Made by a program: the position numbers and the translations under genes. Below the pieces are notes generated by a model, which did no database searches, was not told the DNA's origin, and was given only the letters and a program-made list of their open reading frames with translations. From the NCBI GenBank assembly GCA_947259495.1, contig CAMYLV010000001.1:96670-160669 (forward strand): a stretch of 64,000 nucleotides of DNA. Direction: 5' to 3'. Every line of letters begins with the position of its first letter. Position 1 is the first letter of the stretch. Positions 16,018 through 24,497 of this stretch are shown piece after piece. Origin of the DNA: an uncultured Desulfobacterales bacterium. Lineage in GTDB: Bacteria > Desulfobacterota > Desulfobacteria > Desulfobacterales > JAHEIW01.

Positions 16018-16161
16018 TTTTCATAAGCCTGTGATACGTTGTGGCACTATTCCTGATTGCCACAAACCTTTTCAGGCTTTTACAATTTAAGCCCGGATTG
16101 CATCCTATACCATGTGCGCGAGTAAATGTAGCCTCCCACTGCTGTGATCCGGGCTTTTTTT
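16018..16161 (+). ncRNA. Candidate small RNA of two stacked hairpins with intrinsic terminator
   Basis: Hairpin 1: AAGCCTG (16025-16031) with CAGGCTT (16073-16079), enclosing a second perfect stem TTGTGGCA (16039-16046) with TGCCACAA (16058-16065). Hairpin 2: AAGCCCGGAT (16089-16098) with ATCCGGGCTT (16147-16156), followed by seven Ts. The T-run is on the plus strand while both neighbouring genes are on the minus strand, so it does not serve them. It matches no riboswitch I recognise and ends against the moaA 3' end. Confidence 0.5.
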
Positions 16162-16162
16162 A

Positions 16163-17182
16163 TTATCCCCCGATGGCGCGCATTTGCCCACAGATGTGTG
16201 CCGGCTTTTGGGGGACCAGGTTGTGGTCTGAAGGTTTGTGATTCACGGCTGTGATAAAGATTTCCGCCAATTCCTGATCCGAACCTTTCTCCCTGAGCGC
16301 TTTTTTTAAATTTTCCTGATGGTCGCTTAACAGACAGGGTCTGAGTTGGCCGCTGGCGGTTAGCCTGAGCCGATTGCATGTATTGCAGAAGTGCTGGCTG
16401 AGTGCCGGAATAAAACCGACTTCGCCTTTTGCATCCGGGTATCGATAGCGCTGGGCCGGACCGTCGTGGGCGGCTTCCTGGACTGGCACCAGATTTCCCA
16501 GGACGCTAATCCGGTCTTTAATTTCCGGGACCAGCAAATGAGACTCCGGATTAAAATCGGCTTGGCCGATGGGCATGTATTCGATAAAGCGGACATGAAA
16601 CGGATATCGAAATGAGAGGCGCGCCATCTCAACAAACTCCTCATCGTTGATGCCCCGCAGCGCCACAATATTCAACTTGATCGGGTAAAACCCCATCCGA
16701 TAGGCTTTTTCGATTCCCCGCCATACCCTTTCAAATTCATCAAAGCCGGTGATATCGTGATATTTTGATCGATTAAGGGTGTCCAGGCTAATATTGATTC
16801 TGGATATGCCGGCCGCTTGAATTTTTTCGAGGTTATCGTTTAATAAAACCCCGTTGGTGGTCAGGGACACGTCTTTGAGGCCCTCGCTTGCCACCAGTTC
16901 GCGTAAAAATTCATAGACGCCTTTTCGGACCAGCGGTTCGCCGCCGGTAACGCGCACCTTTGAAACGCCCAGCCGGGTGGCCACCCGCACGACCCTTAAA
17001 ATTTCCTCGTAGGTCAATATATCAGTGTGCGACAGTTTGGGAATTAATTCTTGCGGCCCACAATAACGGCATTGCAAGTTGCAACGGTCGGTAATGGATA
17101 TGCGCAGGTAGTTCAGATGGCGGTTGCAGTTGTCGATGAGCTTTGAATCGTTGCCAATACTCATTTTCAATTTTTGTTGCAA
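16163..17182 (-). CDS. moaA: GTP 3',8-cyclase (molybdenum cofactor biosynthesis)
   Basis: Radical SAM enzyme that starts molybdopterin synthesis from GTP, acting with MoaC. 339 residues. N-terminal CNLQCRYCG holds the SAM [4Fe-4S] cysteines (Cys34, 38, 41). C-terminal FCNTCNRLRLTASGQLRPCL binds the second cluster. The protein ends in Gly-Gly, as MoaA does. A TTG at 17182 is taken as the start because AGGAGG (17188-17193) lies 5 bases upstream; ATG 17164 is too far from it. It follows gpgS immediately, with no gap. Molybdenum or tungsten enzymes such as formate dehydrogenase are expected elsewhere in the genome. Confidence 0.93.
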   Translation of the reverse strand: MQQKLKMSIGNDSKLIDNCNRHLNYLRISITDRCNLQCRYCGPQELIPKLSHTDILTYEEILRVVRVATRLGVSKVRVTGGEPLVRKGVYEFLRELVASEGLKDVSLTTNGVLLNDNLEKIQAAGISRINISLDTLNRSKYHDITGFDEFERVWRGIEKAYRMGFYPIKLNIVALRGINDEEFVEMARLSFRYPFHVRFIEYMPIGQADFNPESHLLVPEIKDRISVLGNLVPVQEAAHDGPAQRYRYPDAKGEVGFIPALSQHFCNTCNRLRLTASGQLRPCLLSDHQENLKKALREKGSDQELAEIFITAVNHKPSDHNLVPQKPAHICGQMRAIGG

Positions 17183-18187
17183 TCAGGCCTCCTGGAATTT
17201 TTGCAGCTGTTGCCGGTCAGTCTTAAACTTTTCGCAGTATTCGGGGATCTCAATTATCGGGGGCCGCTCGTGACCTTCAATTTTAAAGATGTCGGGCTCA
17301 TAATGGTCGCGAACAAGATTGTACTGAATCATTTCTTCGTAAAGTTCATCTTTTAAATCGATTAATCCTAAGCGAATTTTGCGATTGATAAATGTCTTGA
17401 GTATCACAAAGGCCATCCGACCCAGCGCTTTTGTGTCCTGATTGCGATGGATCCGGCGGTCCAGATCGACCTGAGCCATAACATCCAGGCCCCACTTTTC
17501 ATAAATATCCATATTCATGCTGGTTTCAACACCGTAGCCAATCGGAAACGGTATGCGTTCAAATACATCGCGAAAGCCGGCGTATTCTCCGGAGAGCGGC
17601 TGAATTAACTGGGTCAAATCCGGGAAAAATAGCGAAAACAGGGGGCGGATGACAAGTTCTGTGACCCGGCCGCCGCCGGTCGGGCGCATCCTTTTTTTGC
17701 CGATCGAAATCGGCCGGTCGTAAAATGCTTTTACGAATTTAATGCCGTCGTAAAGCAGCAATGGGCCCAGCAGACCGTAGGCGAAGCGATGATGAATATT
17801 TTTTATGTCGGCATCCAGATAGACGATGATATCCCCTTTGGTAATATAGAGCGCCTTCCAGAGATTTTCGCCTTTGCCTTTAAATTGTTCCAGATGGGGT
17901 AAAATATCGGTGGCTTGATAAACATCAGCACCATACTCGCGGGCAATTTCGCGGGTCTTATCGCTTGAACCTGAATCGACCACCACGATTTCATCCAGCA
18001 GCGGATAGCGGGTCATCAATTCTGATTTCATAATAATGATTTCTTTGGCAATTGTTTTTTCTTCATTGAGCGTCGGCAGACACAGGGATATTTTAAGATT
18101 CTTTTTGGCCTTTTCTTCAACCAGCCGGTTTAGATCCTTAAAATCCGAATAATGAAATGTATTTTTTTCAAGCCATTTATTGTTCAT
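17183..18187 (-). CDS. gpgS: Glucosyl-3-phosphoglycerate synthase-like glycosyltransferase
   Basis: About 334 residues of the GT-A fold. LCLPTLNEEKTI opens the nucleotide-sugar site, DEIVVVDSGSSDKT follows, and YLDADIKN is the metal-binding DxD-type motif. RPTGGGRVTELVIRPL and QPLSGEYAGFRDVFERIPF are typical of GpgS, which transfers glucose to 3-phosphoglycerate in glucosylglycerate synthesis, a compatible-solute route. ATG 18187 overlaps the end of the M20-like gene by 11 bases, suggesting coupling; GTG 18199 is an alternative. The phosphatase partner (GpgP) is not in the window. Confidence 0.8.
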   Translation of the reverse strand: MNNKWLEKNTFHYSDFKDLNRLVEEKAKKNLKISLCLPTLNEEKTIAKEIIIMKSELMTRYPLLDEIVVVDSGSSDKTREIAREYGADVYQATDILPHLEQFKGKGENLWKALYITKGDIIVYLDADIKNIHHRFAYGLLGPLLLYDGIKFVKAFYDRPISIGKKRMRPTGGGRVTELVIRPLFSLFFPDLTQLIQPLSGEYAGFRDVFERIPFPIGYGVETSMNMDIYEKWGLDVMAQVDLDRRIHRNQDTKALGRMAFVILKTFINRKIRLGLIDLKDELYEEMIQYNLVRDHYEPDIFKIEGHERPPIIEIPEYCEKFKTDRQQLQKFQEA

Positions 18188-19337
18188 CACACACCCCACC
18201 GTCGATTGCTTTCAACACACCGATGACCTGCGCAATCCCCTGATACATGGGTTCAATCTCCATGGTGGCATTTTCCATATAGCGGTTCTCGCCATAGGTA
18301 ATTCCCAGCGTAACTGCCGGAATCTTACGGGAAAGAAAAATCGACAGCGCAGATTCTGTCGGCTTGCTGACTGGTTTTATACCCAAAGTGTTCAAGACCT
18401 CAGCAGCCTGTTTAACCAGCGGGTGGTTATGTTTGAGACGCGAAGCCTTCAAGTTACTGATGGTTTTTAAATTAATGTTAGCTTCATGTCTGTGACCGAT
18501 ACCTTCAACAATGTCTCGAATTTCACTGAAAAGGTTTTTGACGACCTTGTATGAGTCACTGCGTATCTCGAACCCCAGATTCGCTTCGGGGGCCAATTTG
18601 CCATGATTGGCACCACCGTTAATGCGGCCGATAACGATTCGCGACCGGGGTCGCTGGGAAATCTTCAAATTCATTATTTCGTTGATGACTTCATTTAAAA
18701 TGATAATCGCATTGGGTGTGTATTCTCTCAGCCGATTGCCTTCCTCAGAAATACTGCACCCGATTTCACCCCGGATCATCCCATCCGAGTAATAATTGAG
18801 CCGGCCGAGCTCGACACCCTCAATACAAATTGCGCCTCTGATAGGGGTGGGCCATGTTTTTAAAAGATGTCTGACACCCCGCAGATTTCCTTTGCCGATG
18901 GACTGAATGGTTCCGGCCAGCACGATATCGGATTCAAAAACAATATCCAATTCCTTAAATATCGCCGGCAGGGACGTCATGACGCCGACACCCAACGAAT
19001 TGTCCAGGATTCCGGCGCCCGTGATGGCGTTTTCTTTGATCGTGTAATTCGGTCGACGATCTTTTTCATAAAATGTATCCATGTGGGCCAGAACAAAAAT
19101 CGGCGGCTTGCTGGAATCCGTTCCGCGAATAATACCAATCGGGTTGCGATAGCCATCGGTGGTGATTTCATCCACCTGGAATTCGGCCAGGCGCTCCATG
19201 AACAATTTGCTGCGCTTTTTTTCCCTGAATGTCGGCGCAGGTGTCTGGCCGATCAATACGATATTGGTAATGATGATTTCCCGCAGCGATTTTATCTGAT
19301 CGACAAGGCTTGGTAATTGTTCGAGAATGTTCTTCAT
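18177..19337 (-). CDS. M20-family metallopeptidase-like protein with altered active site
   Basis: 386 residues with the M20 fold. Some metal ligands remain: His85 and Asp87 in LAHMDTF, Asp112 in GILDNS and Glu173 in CIEGVE. The segment that normally carries the paired catalytic glutamates (GEEGLGDLRG in relatives, from memory) reads IQSIGKGNLRG (144-154), with no Glu pair. The C-terminal His expected after the GITYG turn is also missing (YMENATMEIEP). It may be inactive, a binding protein, or use another chemistry. ATG 19337 is preceded by GGAAG supplied by a repeat A fragment. It overlaps gpgS. Confidence 0.7.
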   Translation of the reverse strand: MKNILEQLPSLVDQIKSLREIIITNIVLIGQTPAPTFREKKRSKLFMERLAEFQVDEITTDGYRNPIGIIRGTDSSKPPIFVLAHMDTFYEKDRRPNYTIKENAITGAGILDNSLGVGVMTSLPAIFKELDIVFESDIVLAGTIQSIGKGNLRGVRHLLKTWPTPIRGAICIEGVELGRLNYYSDGMIRGEIGCSISEEGNRLREYTPNAIIILNEVINEIMNLKISQRPRSRIVIGRINGGANHGKLAPEANLGFEIRSDSYKVVKNLFSEIRDIVEGIGHRHEANINLKTISNLKASRLKHNHPLVKQAAEVLNTLGIKPVSKPTESALSIFLSRKIPAVTLGITYGENRYMENATMEIEPMYQGIAQVIGVLKAIDGGVCDEQ

Positions 19338-19338
19338 G

Positions 19339-19380
19339 CCGCACTTCCGTATTTTAGAACATTATAATGAAAAGCGGTGA
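19339..19380. repeat. Repeat A, copy 4 (second half), fused to a gene start
   Basis: GCACTTCCGT, GAACATTATAATGAAAAGCGGTGAA matches the second half of repeat A. The first hairpin is missing. Where other copies continue GCGGCATAAGGGG, this one continues GCGGCATGAAG on the minus strand, so the repeat supplies the GGAAG site and borders the ATG of the M20-like gene. Confidence 0.6.
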
Positions 19381-19557
19381 ACCGTCCATTCACTTGATCG
19401 GTGGATTTCGCAAGATACAGATATTGGATTTTCCCCCAACAGCGCTAAATTATCCTAAGTTACACCAATTTCAAAGACCAGGTCAATATCTCATAATAAT
19501 TAGGCCCACTTGGCCCTGACCCAGAAGGATGATATGTATTTATAATTGTTTGAATTT

Positions 19558-20625
19558 TTATCCGGCATTTGGTTTTTGAAATAATTGAATCATTAATTCC
19601 AGGTCACCACTGACCGTGTATTTTTGCTCCATGAACATTTGCTGCCCGTCCGCCTTGCGCGTCATGATATCCATCCATAATTCGAAAGGTGCCTCAATGG
19701 TGATGTCGGGGTTTTCCTTGTGACCTTGTTCTGCGGACACCTTATCTTTTTCAATGCTGAAGGTGCACGAATCCGCTACTTCACCTGAAAAATTAAATTG
19801 TAAAATTGTCTTTCCCTCACCGACTGGCTTTGTATTAAGACCGTCAGGAAAGAGCGCCATAAAGCTTTCAATGGAATCCGGCCGCGGAACCATGTTTTTC
19901 TCGCGAAATTCTTTTGGTGTCACGCCTTCGGCGATACAGGTTTTCCAGAATATATTGCCGGTCAGGGCAAAGGTCTGAAAATCAATGATGGGTTGCTGGA
20001 TCTGATTCAATGTTTCGGCAGAAACTTGGCGGGAATTAACCAATTCACGCCCCGCCTGAATCGTTGCTGCGAGCACCGTCTCTTTTTTATTCTCATCCCT
20101 GGATAATGTTTCTGCGGCGGGTCGATATATTTCAGCCAGCAGTCCATTATGACGGCCAAACAAAAATTGGACATAATTTGAAAGTTGATCAAAAACGGGC
20201 ATCTCGATAAAACCCGCCACCGAAAGCACGACCGCATCGGGAGGTGTGTGACGCACGGGGTGCACGCTACGGTTATCCCGTTGTTCAAAAAAAGGTTCCA
20301 AAAATGGGAGGGTGCGCTCCATAAAGGCCTTCATCTCGGCGTTGAGCGTATAATTATACAGCGGTGTGGCATAGACCGCCAAATCCGAATTGAGCCACTT
20401 GGGGAACAATTCTTTTGTCATGTCGTCCTTATGAAGGCACTTGCCGGGGGTTTTGGTCCAGCAAGTATAGCAGCCGATACATTTCTCAATTTTTTTTTCG
20501 CGCAGGTTCACGACTTCGACTTCGGCGCCTGCTTCTTGCATGCCCGCAACTAAATGATTGAGCATAAGTTCGGTTTTGCTCTGCCCGCCGGTGCGGGGGC
20601 TGGAGTTAAGGGCCAGGATTTTCAC
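19558..20625 (-). CDS. NAD(P)H-dependent FMN reductase/flavodoxin domain fused to SCP2-like sterol carrier domain
   Basis: 355 residues. Residues 1-190: flavodoxin-like reductase domain with ILALNSSPRTGGQSKTELML (FMN phosphate loop), the cysteine segment KCIGCYTCWTKTPGKCL typical of the iron-sulfur flavoprotein-like group, and YATPLYNYTLNAEMK. Residues 250-350: an SCP2-like fold (GKTILQFNFSGEVADSCTFSIEKD...ENPDITIEAPFELWMDI). The combination suggests a redox enzyme acting on a hydrophobic substrate, which is inference. It stands between repeat A fragments at 19339 and 20653, with AGGAGG in its leader (near 20631). Confidence 0.8.
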   Translation of the reverse strand: MKILALNSSPRTGGQSKTELMLNHLVAGMQEAGAEVEVVNLREKKIEKCIGCYTCWTKTPGKCLHKDDMTKELFPKWLNSDLAVYATPLYNYTLNAEMKAFMERTLPFLEPFFEQRDNRSVHPVRHTPPDAVVLSVAGFIEMPVFDQLSNYVQFLFGRHNGLLAEIYRPAAETLSRDENKKETVLAATIQAGRELVNSRQVSAETLNQIQQPIIDFQTFALTGNIFWKTCIAEGVTPKEFREKNMVPRPDSIESFMALFPDGLNTKPVGEGKTILQFNFSGEVADSCTFSIEKDKVSAEQGHKENPDITIEAPFELWMDIMTRKADGQQMFMEQKYTVSGDLELMIQLFQKPNAG

Positions 20626-20652
20626 GGTGTCCTCCTTTCCGATCTGAAGTCA

Positions 20653-20690
20653 GCTATATAGGGGTTGTCTAAAAAACGTTGCGGTATTCA
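20653..20690. repeat. Repeat A, copy 5 (first arm only), running into a stop codon
   Basis: CTATATAGGGGTTGTCTAAAAAACGTTGCGGTATTCAA matches the first arm of repeat A (compare 56110-56145). The second arm is missing. The TCA at 20688-20690, inside the repeat's GTATTCAA, is the TGA stop of cobA-hemD on the minus strand, so the repeat appears to have set the end of that gene. Confidence 0.6.
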
Positions 20691-22199
20691 ATAGTATCGC
20701 AGGATAGCTTCTACCAGTCCGGGTATGGTGTAGGATTCTGCGGAGATGTGGACATCAAAGCCCAGCTCCTTGGCGGTATCGGATGTAATCGGGCCGATGC
20801 TGGCGATGGTGACGCCTTGAATGAGCGCTGAAAAGTCTTCTGCCGGCAGAAGCGCTTTAAAATTCTTTACCGTGGATGAGCTGGTGAAAGTGATCATATC
20901 AACCCGCTTGTCCTTGAGCTGCTGAACCAGATCATCCGCGTTTTCGACGGCCTTTAAGGTTTCGTAGGCCGGAATTTCGGCGACCGCGGCACCCATTTTG
21001 GTCAGCTCTTGCGGTAAAATCGGACGGGCTTCTTTGGCGCGTGGCAGCAGTATTTTCTTGCCTTTCAATTTTTCTTTCTTAAATGCTGCCACCACCGATT
21101 CCGCCCGGTAGGTCTCCGGCACAATATCGCTGGACAATCCAAATTCCAGCAAGCGGGCGGCGGTGGCCGGACCGATGGCTGCCGTTTTTAGATGGCCCAG
21201 GGCACGGACGTCTTTACCGGCGGCAAAGAGCTGCTCAAAAAAATAGCTGACGCCGTTCACACTGGTAAAGACAATCCAATCATAGGCGGATAAGTTCGTT
21301 ACCGCCTGATTGAGGGGTTTGCGGTCTTTGGGCGCTTTAATTTCAATGGTCGGATACTCGAGGCATTCTGCGCCCAGATCCGAAAGCAATCTAACCAGGT
21401 CACTGGCCTGCTGCCGTGCCCGGGTTACAACGATGCGTTTGCCCAGCAAAGGTCGCTTCTCAAACCATTTCAGCGATTGACGCAAATTAACGACATCGCC
21501 CACCACAATAATGGCCGGTGCCTTCAGGCCGGCGGCCCGGGCCTTTGCGGCAATCATGTTCAGTGTTCCGGTTACCGTCTTCTGGCGGGAAGTCGTGCCC
21601 CATCGAATTACCGCAACCGGCGTATCCGGCGGTTTGCCGTGCTCGATCAGGCGTTTGGCTATATCGGGCAAATTTTTGACGCCCATGAAAAAAACCAGGG
21701 TTCCGATGCCGGTGGCCAGAGAAGACCAGTTTATGCTGGTATCTTCTTTTTTCGGATCCTCATGGCCGGTCACAAAGGCAAGGGTGGAGGTTAATTGGCG
21801 ATGGGTGAGCGGGATACCGGCATAGGCTGCGGCTGCAATCGCGGAAGTGACGCCGGGTACGATTTCAAAGGAGATACCGGCTTTTAGAAGCACTTCGGCT
21901 TCTTCACCGCCGCGGCCGAATATAAACGGGTCGCCGCCTTTGAGGCGGGTGACAACACCGCCGGATCTGGCCTTTTCCACGATCAAGCTATTGATCTCGT
22001 CCTGGGAGAGGGTGTGGTCACCGCCTTTTTTACCCACATAGATCAGTTCGGCGGATTTGTGGGCGTATTTTAACAGGGCAGGGGCGGCCAGGTAATCATA
22101 GATAATGACATCGGCCGTTTCAATACATTCCCTGCCTTTTAGCGTGATCAAGCCCGGATCACCGGGCCCGGCGCCGACCAGATATACTTTAGCTTTCAT
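20688..22199 (-). CDS. cobA-hemD: Fused uroporphyrinogen-III C-methyltransferase and uroporphyrinogen-III synthase
   Basis: 503 residues. Residues 1-240 are the SAM-dependent methyltransferase: YLVGAGPGDPGLITLKG, LKGGDPFIFGRGGEEAE, FEIVPGVTSAIAA and TPVAVIRWGTT. Residues 250-500 are HemD: RIVVTRARQQASDLVRLL, WIVFTSVNGVSYFFEQL and DMITFTSSSTVKNF. The protein closes hydroxymethylbilane to uroporphyrinogen III, then methylates it to precorrin-2, the entry to siroheme, cobalamin and, in sulfate reducers, heme by the alternative route. The start overlaps the hemC stop by 11 bases, indicating an operon. This fusion is common in anaerobes. Confidence 0.95.
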   Translation of the reverse strand: MKAKVYLVGAGPGDPGLITLKGRECIETADVIIYDYLAAPALLKYAHKSAELIYVGKKGGDHTLSQDEINSLIVEKARSGGVVTRLKGGDPFIFGRGGEEAEVLLKAGISFEIVPGVTSAIAAAAYAGIPLTHRQLTSTLAFVTGHEDPKKEDTSINWSSLATGIGTLVFFMGVKNLPDIAKRLIEHGKPPDTPVAVIRWGTTSRQKTVTGTLNMIAAKARAAGLKAPAIIVVGDVVNLRQSLKWFEKRPLLGKRIVVTRARQQASDLVRLLSDLGAECLEYPTIEIKAPKDRKPLNQAVTNLSAYDWIVFTSVNGVSYFFEQLFAAGKDVRALGHLKTAAIGPATAARLLEFGLSSDIVPETYRAESVVAAFKKEKLKGKKILLPRAKEARPILPQELTKMGAAVAEIPAYETLKAVENADDLVQQLKDKRVDMITFTSSSTVKNFKALLPAEDFSALIQGVTIASIGPITSDTAKELGFDVHISAESYTIPGLVEAILRYY

Positions 22200-23136
22200 A
22201 GCCCTCGGGTGCTTTTGTTTTGAGTTTTTCTAAAATTTGATCTGCTCCCCTGGCAAGCAGCTCTTCAGCCAGATCGATGCCGATGGCTTCAGATGATTCC
22301 ACCGGTCCGCTTTTTTCCCCTTTGATGACCCGGGAGCCATCAAGATCGGCAACCAATCCGGTTAATCTAAATTTGTTTTTGCTGATGTTGCCGTGACCGG
22401 CAATGGGCACATGACAGCCGCCTTCGAGCCGCTTGAGAAAGGCGCGTTCTCCGGTAACCACCGCCCGCGTGGGCGCATGTTCCATGGCTGCCACCAGAGA
22501 CCCCACAGTTGAGTCGTCTTTGCGAATTTCAACACACAGGGCGCCCTGGCCGATAGCCGGCAGCATGGTTGCAGGGTCCAAGTATTCGGTAATTTTATGT
22601 TCAAGATTCAACCGCTTCACGCCCGCCGCCGCCAGTACCAGGGCATCAAAATTTTCGGATTCGAGTTTTTTGAGCCGTGTATCCAGATTCCCGCGGATGG
22701 GCTGAATCACAATATCCGGCCGTGCGTATTGCAGCTGAGCACCCCGTCGCAGGCTGCTGGTGCCGATAACACAGCCCGCAACCTGTTCTTTAAATTCGGC
22801 ACCGTTGCGGGATATGAATACATCCGCCGGGTTTTCACGTTCCGGGATGGCACCGATACACAGACCCTCTGGAATGTCAGCCGGCATATCCTTCATACTG
22901 TGCACCGCGATATCAATGCGGCGGGTCAGCAATGCCTGTTCGATTTCTTTCACAAAAAGGCCCTTGCCGCCTACTTTGGCAAGCGGCACATCCAGAATCT
23001 TATCCCCCTGGGTTTTAATAATGATAAGCTCAATCGGGGTTGACGGGAATTTTTTTTCGAGAAAGGATTTGATCCAGTTGGCCTGCCATAGTGCCAGTTT
23101 GCTGCCGCGGGTTCCGATTCTGATGGGGTTGTTCAT
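22189..23136 (-). CDS. hemC: Hydroxymethylbilane synthase (porphobilinogen deaminase)
   Basis: 315 residues. It joins four porphobilinogens into hydroxymethylbilane using a dipyrromethane cofactor bound to Cys in LEGGCHVPIAGHG. Other motifs are IRIGTRGSKLALWQANWIK at the start, VHSMKDMP, IGTSSLRRGAQL and IRGNLDTRLKKL. ATG 23136 is chosen over an upstream start at 23163 because it begins at the conserved N-terminus. It lies between fmdB and cobA-hemD; product and next enzyme are adjacent, as expected for tetrapyrrole synthesis. Confidence 0.95.
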   Translation of the reverse strand: MNNPIRIGTRGSKLALWQANWIKSFLEKKFPSTPIELIIIKTQGDKILDVPLAKVGGKGLFVKEIEQALLTRRIDIAVHSMKDMPADIPEGLCIGAIPERENPADVFISRNGAEFKEQVAGCVIGTSSLRRGAQLQYARPDIVIQPIRGNLDTRLKKLESENFDALVLAAAGVKRLNLEHKITEYLDPATMLPAIGQGALCVEIRKDDSTVGSLVAAMEHAPTRAVVTGERAFLKRLEGGCHVPIAGHGNISKNKFRLTGLVADLDGSRVIKGEKSGPVESSEAIGIDLAEELLARGADQILEKLKTKAPEGYES

Positions 23137-23141
23137 CTTGG

Positions 23142-23372
23142 TTAGTGGCTGCAGCCGGCGCAACTGGATGCTGCGCAGCCGCTGCAGGAGGATGCGCCGG
23201 CGGAACTGGATACAGTCTCCCCACGGCCGCCTTTAGAGATAAATCCGCAGGGGGACATCAATTTGGATACTTTTTTGCTTTTACAGGAAGGGCAGCCCGG
23301 CTTCTCGCTTCCGAAAACCAGGTATTCAAATTCCTGGTCGCAGTTTTTACAGTGATATTCATAGATCGGCAT
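23142..23372 (-). CDS. FmdB-family zinc ribbon protein
   Basis: 76 residues. PIYEYHCKNCDQEFEYLV and CPSCKSKKVSKLMSP are the FmdB zinc ribbon (two CxxC pairs). The C-terminal tail is unusually cysteine-rich (ASSCSGCAASSCAGCSH), adding three further pairs or singles. GGGAG precedes ATG 23372. It sits 5 bases upstream of hemC on the same strand, so it is probably in the tetrapyrrole operon. FmdB proteins are often called regulators, but their role is not established. Confidence 0.85.
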   Translation of the reverse strand: MPIYEYHCKNCDQEFEYLVFGSEKPGCPSCKSKKVSKLMSPCGFISKGGRGETVSSSAGASSCSGCAASSCAGCSH

Positions 23373-23503
23373 AAAATTCTCCCAGTGCCTATTTAAAATA
23401 GTGTCAAGCTTCACCTGATTTGATAATCATCAACGCTTTAAAAGCAAGCTCTTGCAGTGAAATCACCCAAAAGAAATTAATAAACATAAAATCCATCAGG
23501 CTG

Positions 23504-24466
23504 TCAATCTTCGAGCTGTTCAATCACTCCGGCTGCGATCAATGGCAGCATGATTTCATGATGGCCGACGAGATTTATGCCCCTGCCACCACTGGCTGTC
23601 GGACGGTTAATCACATTGGTCAAGGGCCTATACTGCTGGATGAAGTCCAAATTGAAGGTGGTGAAATCATTCAATTTGTGTTCCAGGTTTCGTGCCAGGG
23701 TGACGGCTTTTAAAAATATTTCCGGTAAAATGACGGCGGATCCCACATTCAAATAGACGCCTTTTTGCAGGCGGGCCACCATTGTCGAAAATAGGCGAAA
23801 ATCACGGTGAGTGGCCACACCGCAACGGGCGGGGTCAAACTGCGGATGCATGTGTATAATATCGGTACCGATGGCTACATGTACGGTGACCGGAATGCCT
23901 AAGCGAAAACCGGCCGCCAGAATACTTTGTTCGCTAAACGGCAACTTTTTTTCCACGACGGCACGCCCGACTGCTCGCCCCAGGCCGTCTGAATCCGGCT
24001 GCGATTCAGCCAAAGCGTCTCCCAGAAAGACAGCGGTATCTTCGGCCATGCCAAAAGAACCGTTACTTATTGCAGCGTTAACATCTTCTGAAGTATGTCC
24101 GGCCATGGCCACTTCGACATCATGGATTATGCCGGCGCCGTTTAAGGCCACACAGCTGATAATGCCGCGTTCCATAAGATCGATGACCACCGGATTCAGG
24201 CCCACTTTGATCACATGTGCGCCCATCCCCATGATAACCGTTTTTTTGGTGCGTGCAGCCGTTGCCAATGCGTTGATGACAAATTTTAGATCGCTGGCGG
24301 CCAGAATGTCCGGCAACGCGTTTAAAAAATCCTTAAAAGAGCTGCCTTTGCAGAAGGTTTTTGCAAAGTCGGCTGTGCTGACTTTGCTGATTCGCTGCGA
24401 AAGGGAATAGGTTTTGACCTGCCTGAGATCCAGCGGCTTTATCTTTTTTGGCATAACGTCACCCAT
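23504..24466 (-). CDS. Deoxyhypusine-synthase-like (DHS-like NAD/FAD-binding fold) protein, function unknown
   Basis: 320 residues, well conserved in appearance. VIMGMGAHVIKVGLNPVVIDLMERG, ISCVALNGAGIIHDVEVAM, VHVAIGTDIIHMHP and LNVGSAVILPEIFLKAV suggest a Rossmann-type fold. The order of glycine and Asn-Gly-Ala-Gly motifs reminds me of deoxyhypusine synthases, but the usual catalytic Lys region is not evident, so this is tentative. No bacterial eIF5A substrate is expected. It is 31 bases downstream of gmhA, and a link with sugar or envelope metabolism is possible. ATG 24454 is an alternative start. Confidence 0.5.
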   Translation of the reverse strand: MGDVMPKKIKPLDLRQVKTYSLSQRISKVSTADFAKTFCKGSSFKDFLNALPDILAASDLKFVINALATAARTKKTVIMGMGAHVIKVGLNPVVIDLMERGIISCVALNGAGIIHDVEVAMAGHTSEDVNAAISNGSFGMAEDTAVFLGDALAESQPDSDGLGRAVGRAVVEKKLPFSEQSILAAGFRLGIPVTVHVAIGTDIIHMHPQFDPARCGVATHRDFRLFSTMVARLQKGVYLNVGSAVILPEIFLKAVTLARNLEHKLNDFTTFNLDFIQQYRPLTNVINRPTASGGRGINLVGHHEIMLPLIAAGVIEQLED

Positions 24467-24497
24467 TTTTTGAGCGTTTCATATATTAAAACGTCTC

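Noticed and set aside
16018..16161. Molybdenum cofactor riboswitch for moaA
   Set aside because: The structure is downstream of moaA and on the opposite strand, so it cannot be a leader of that gene.
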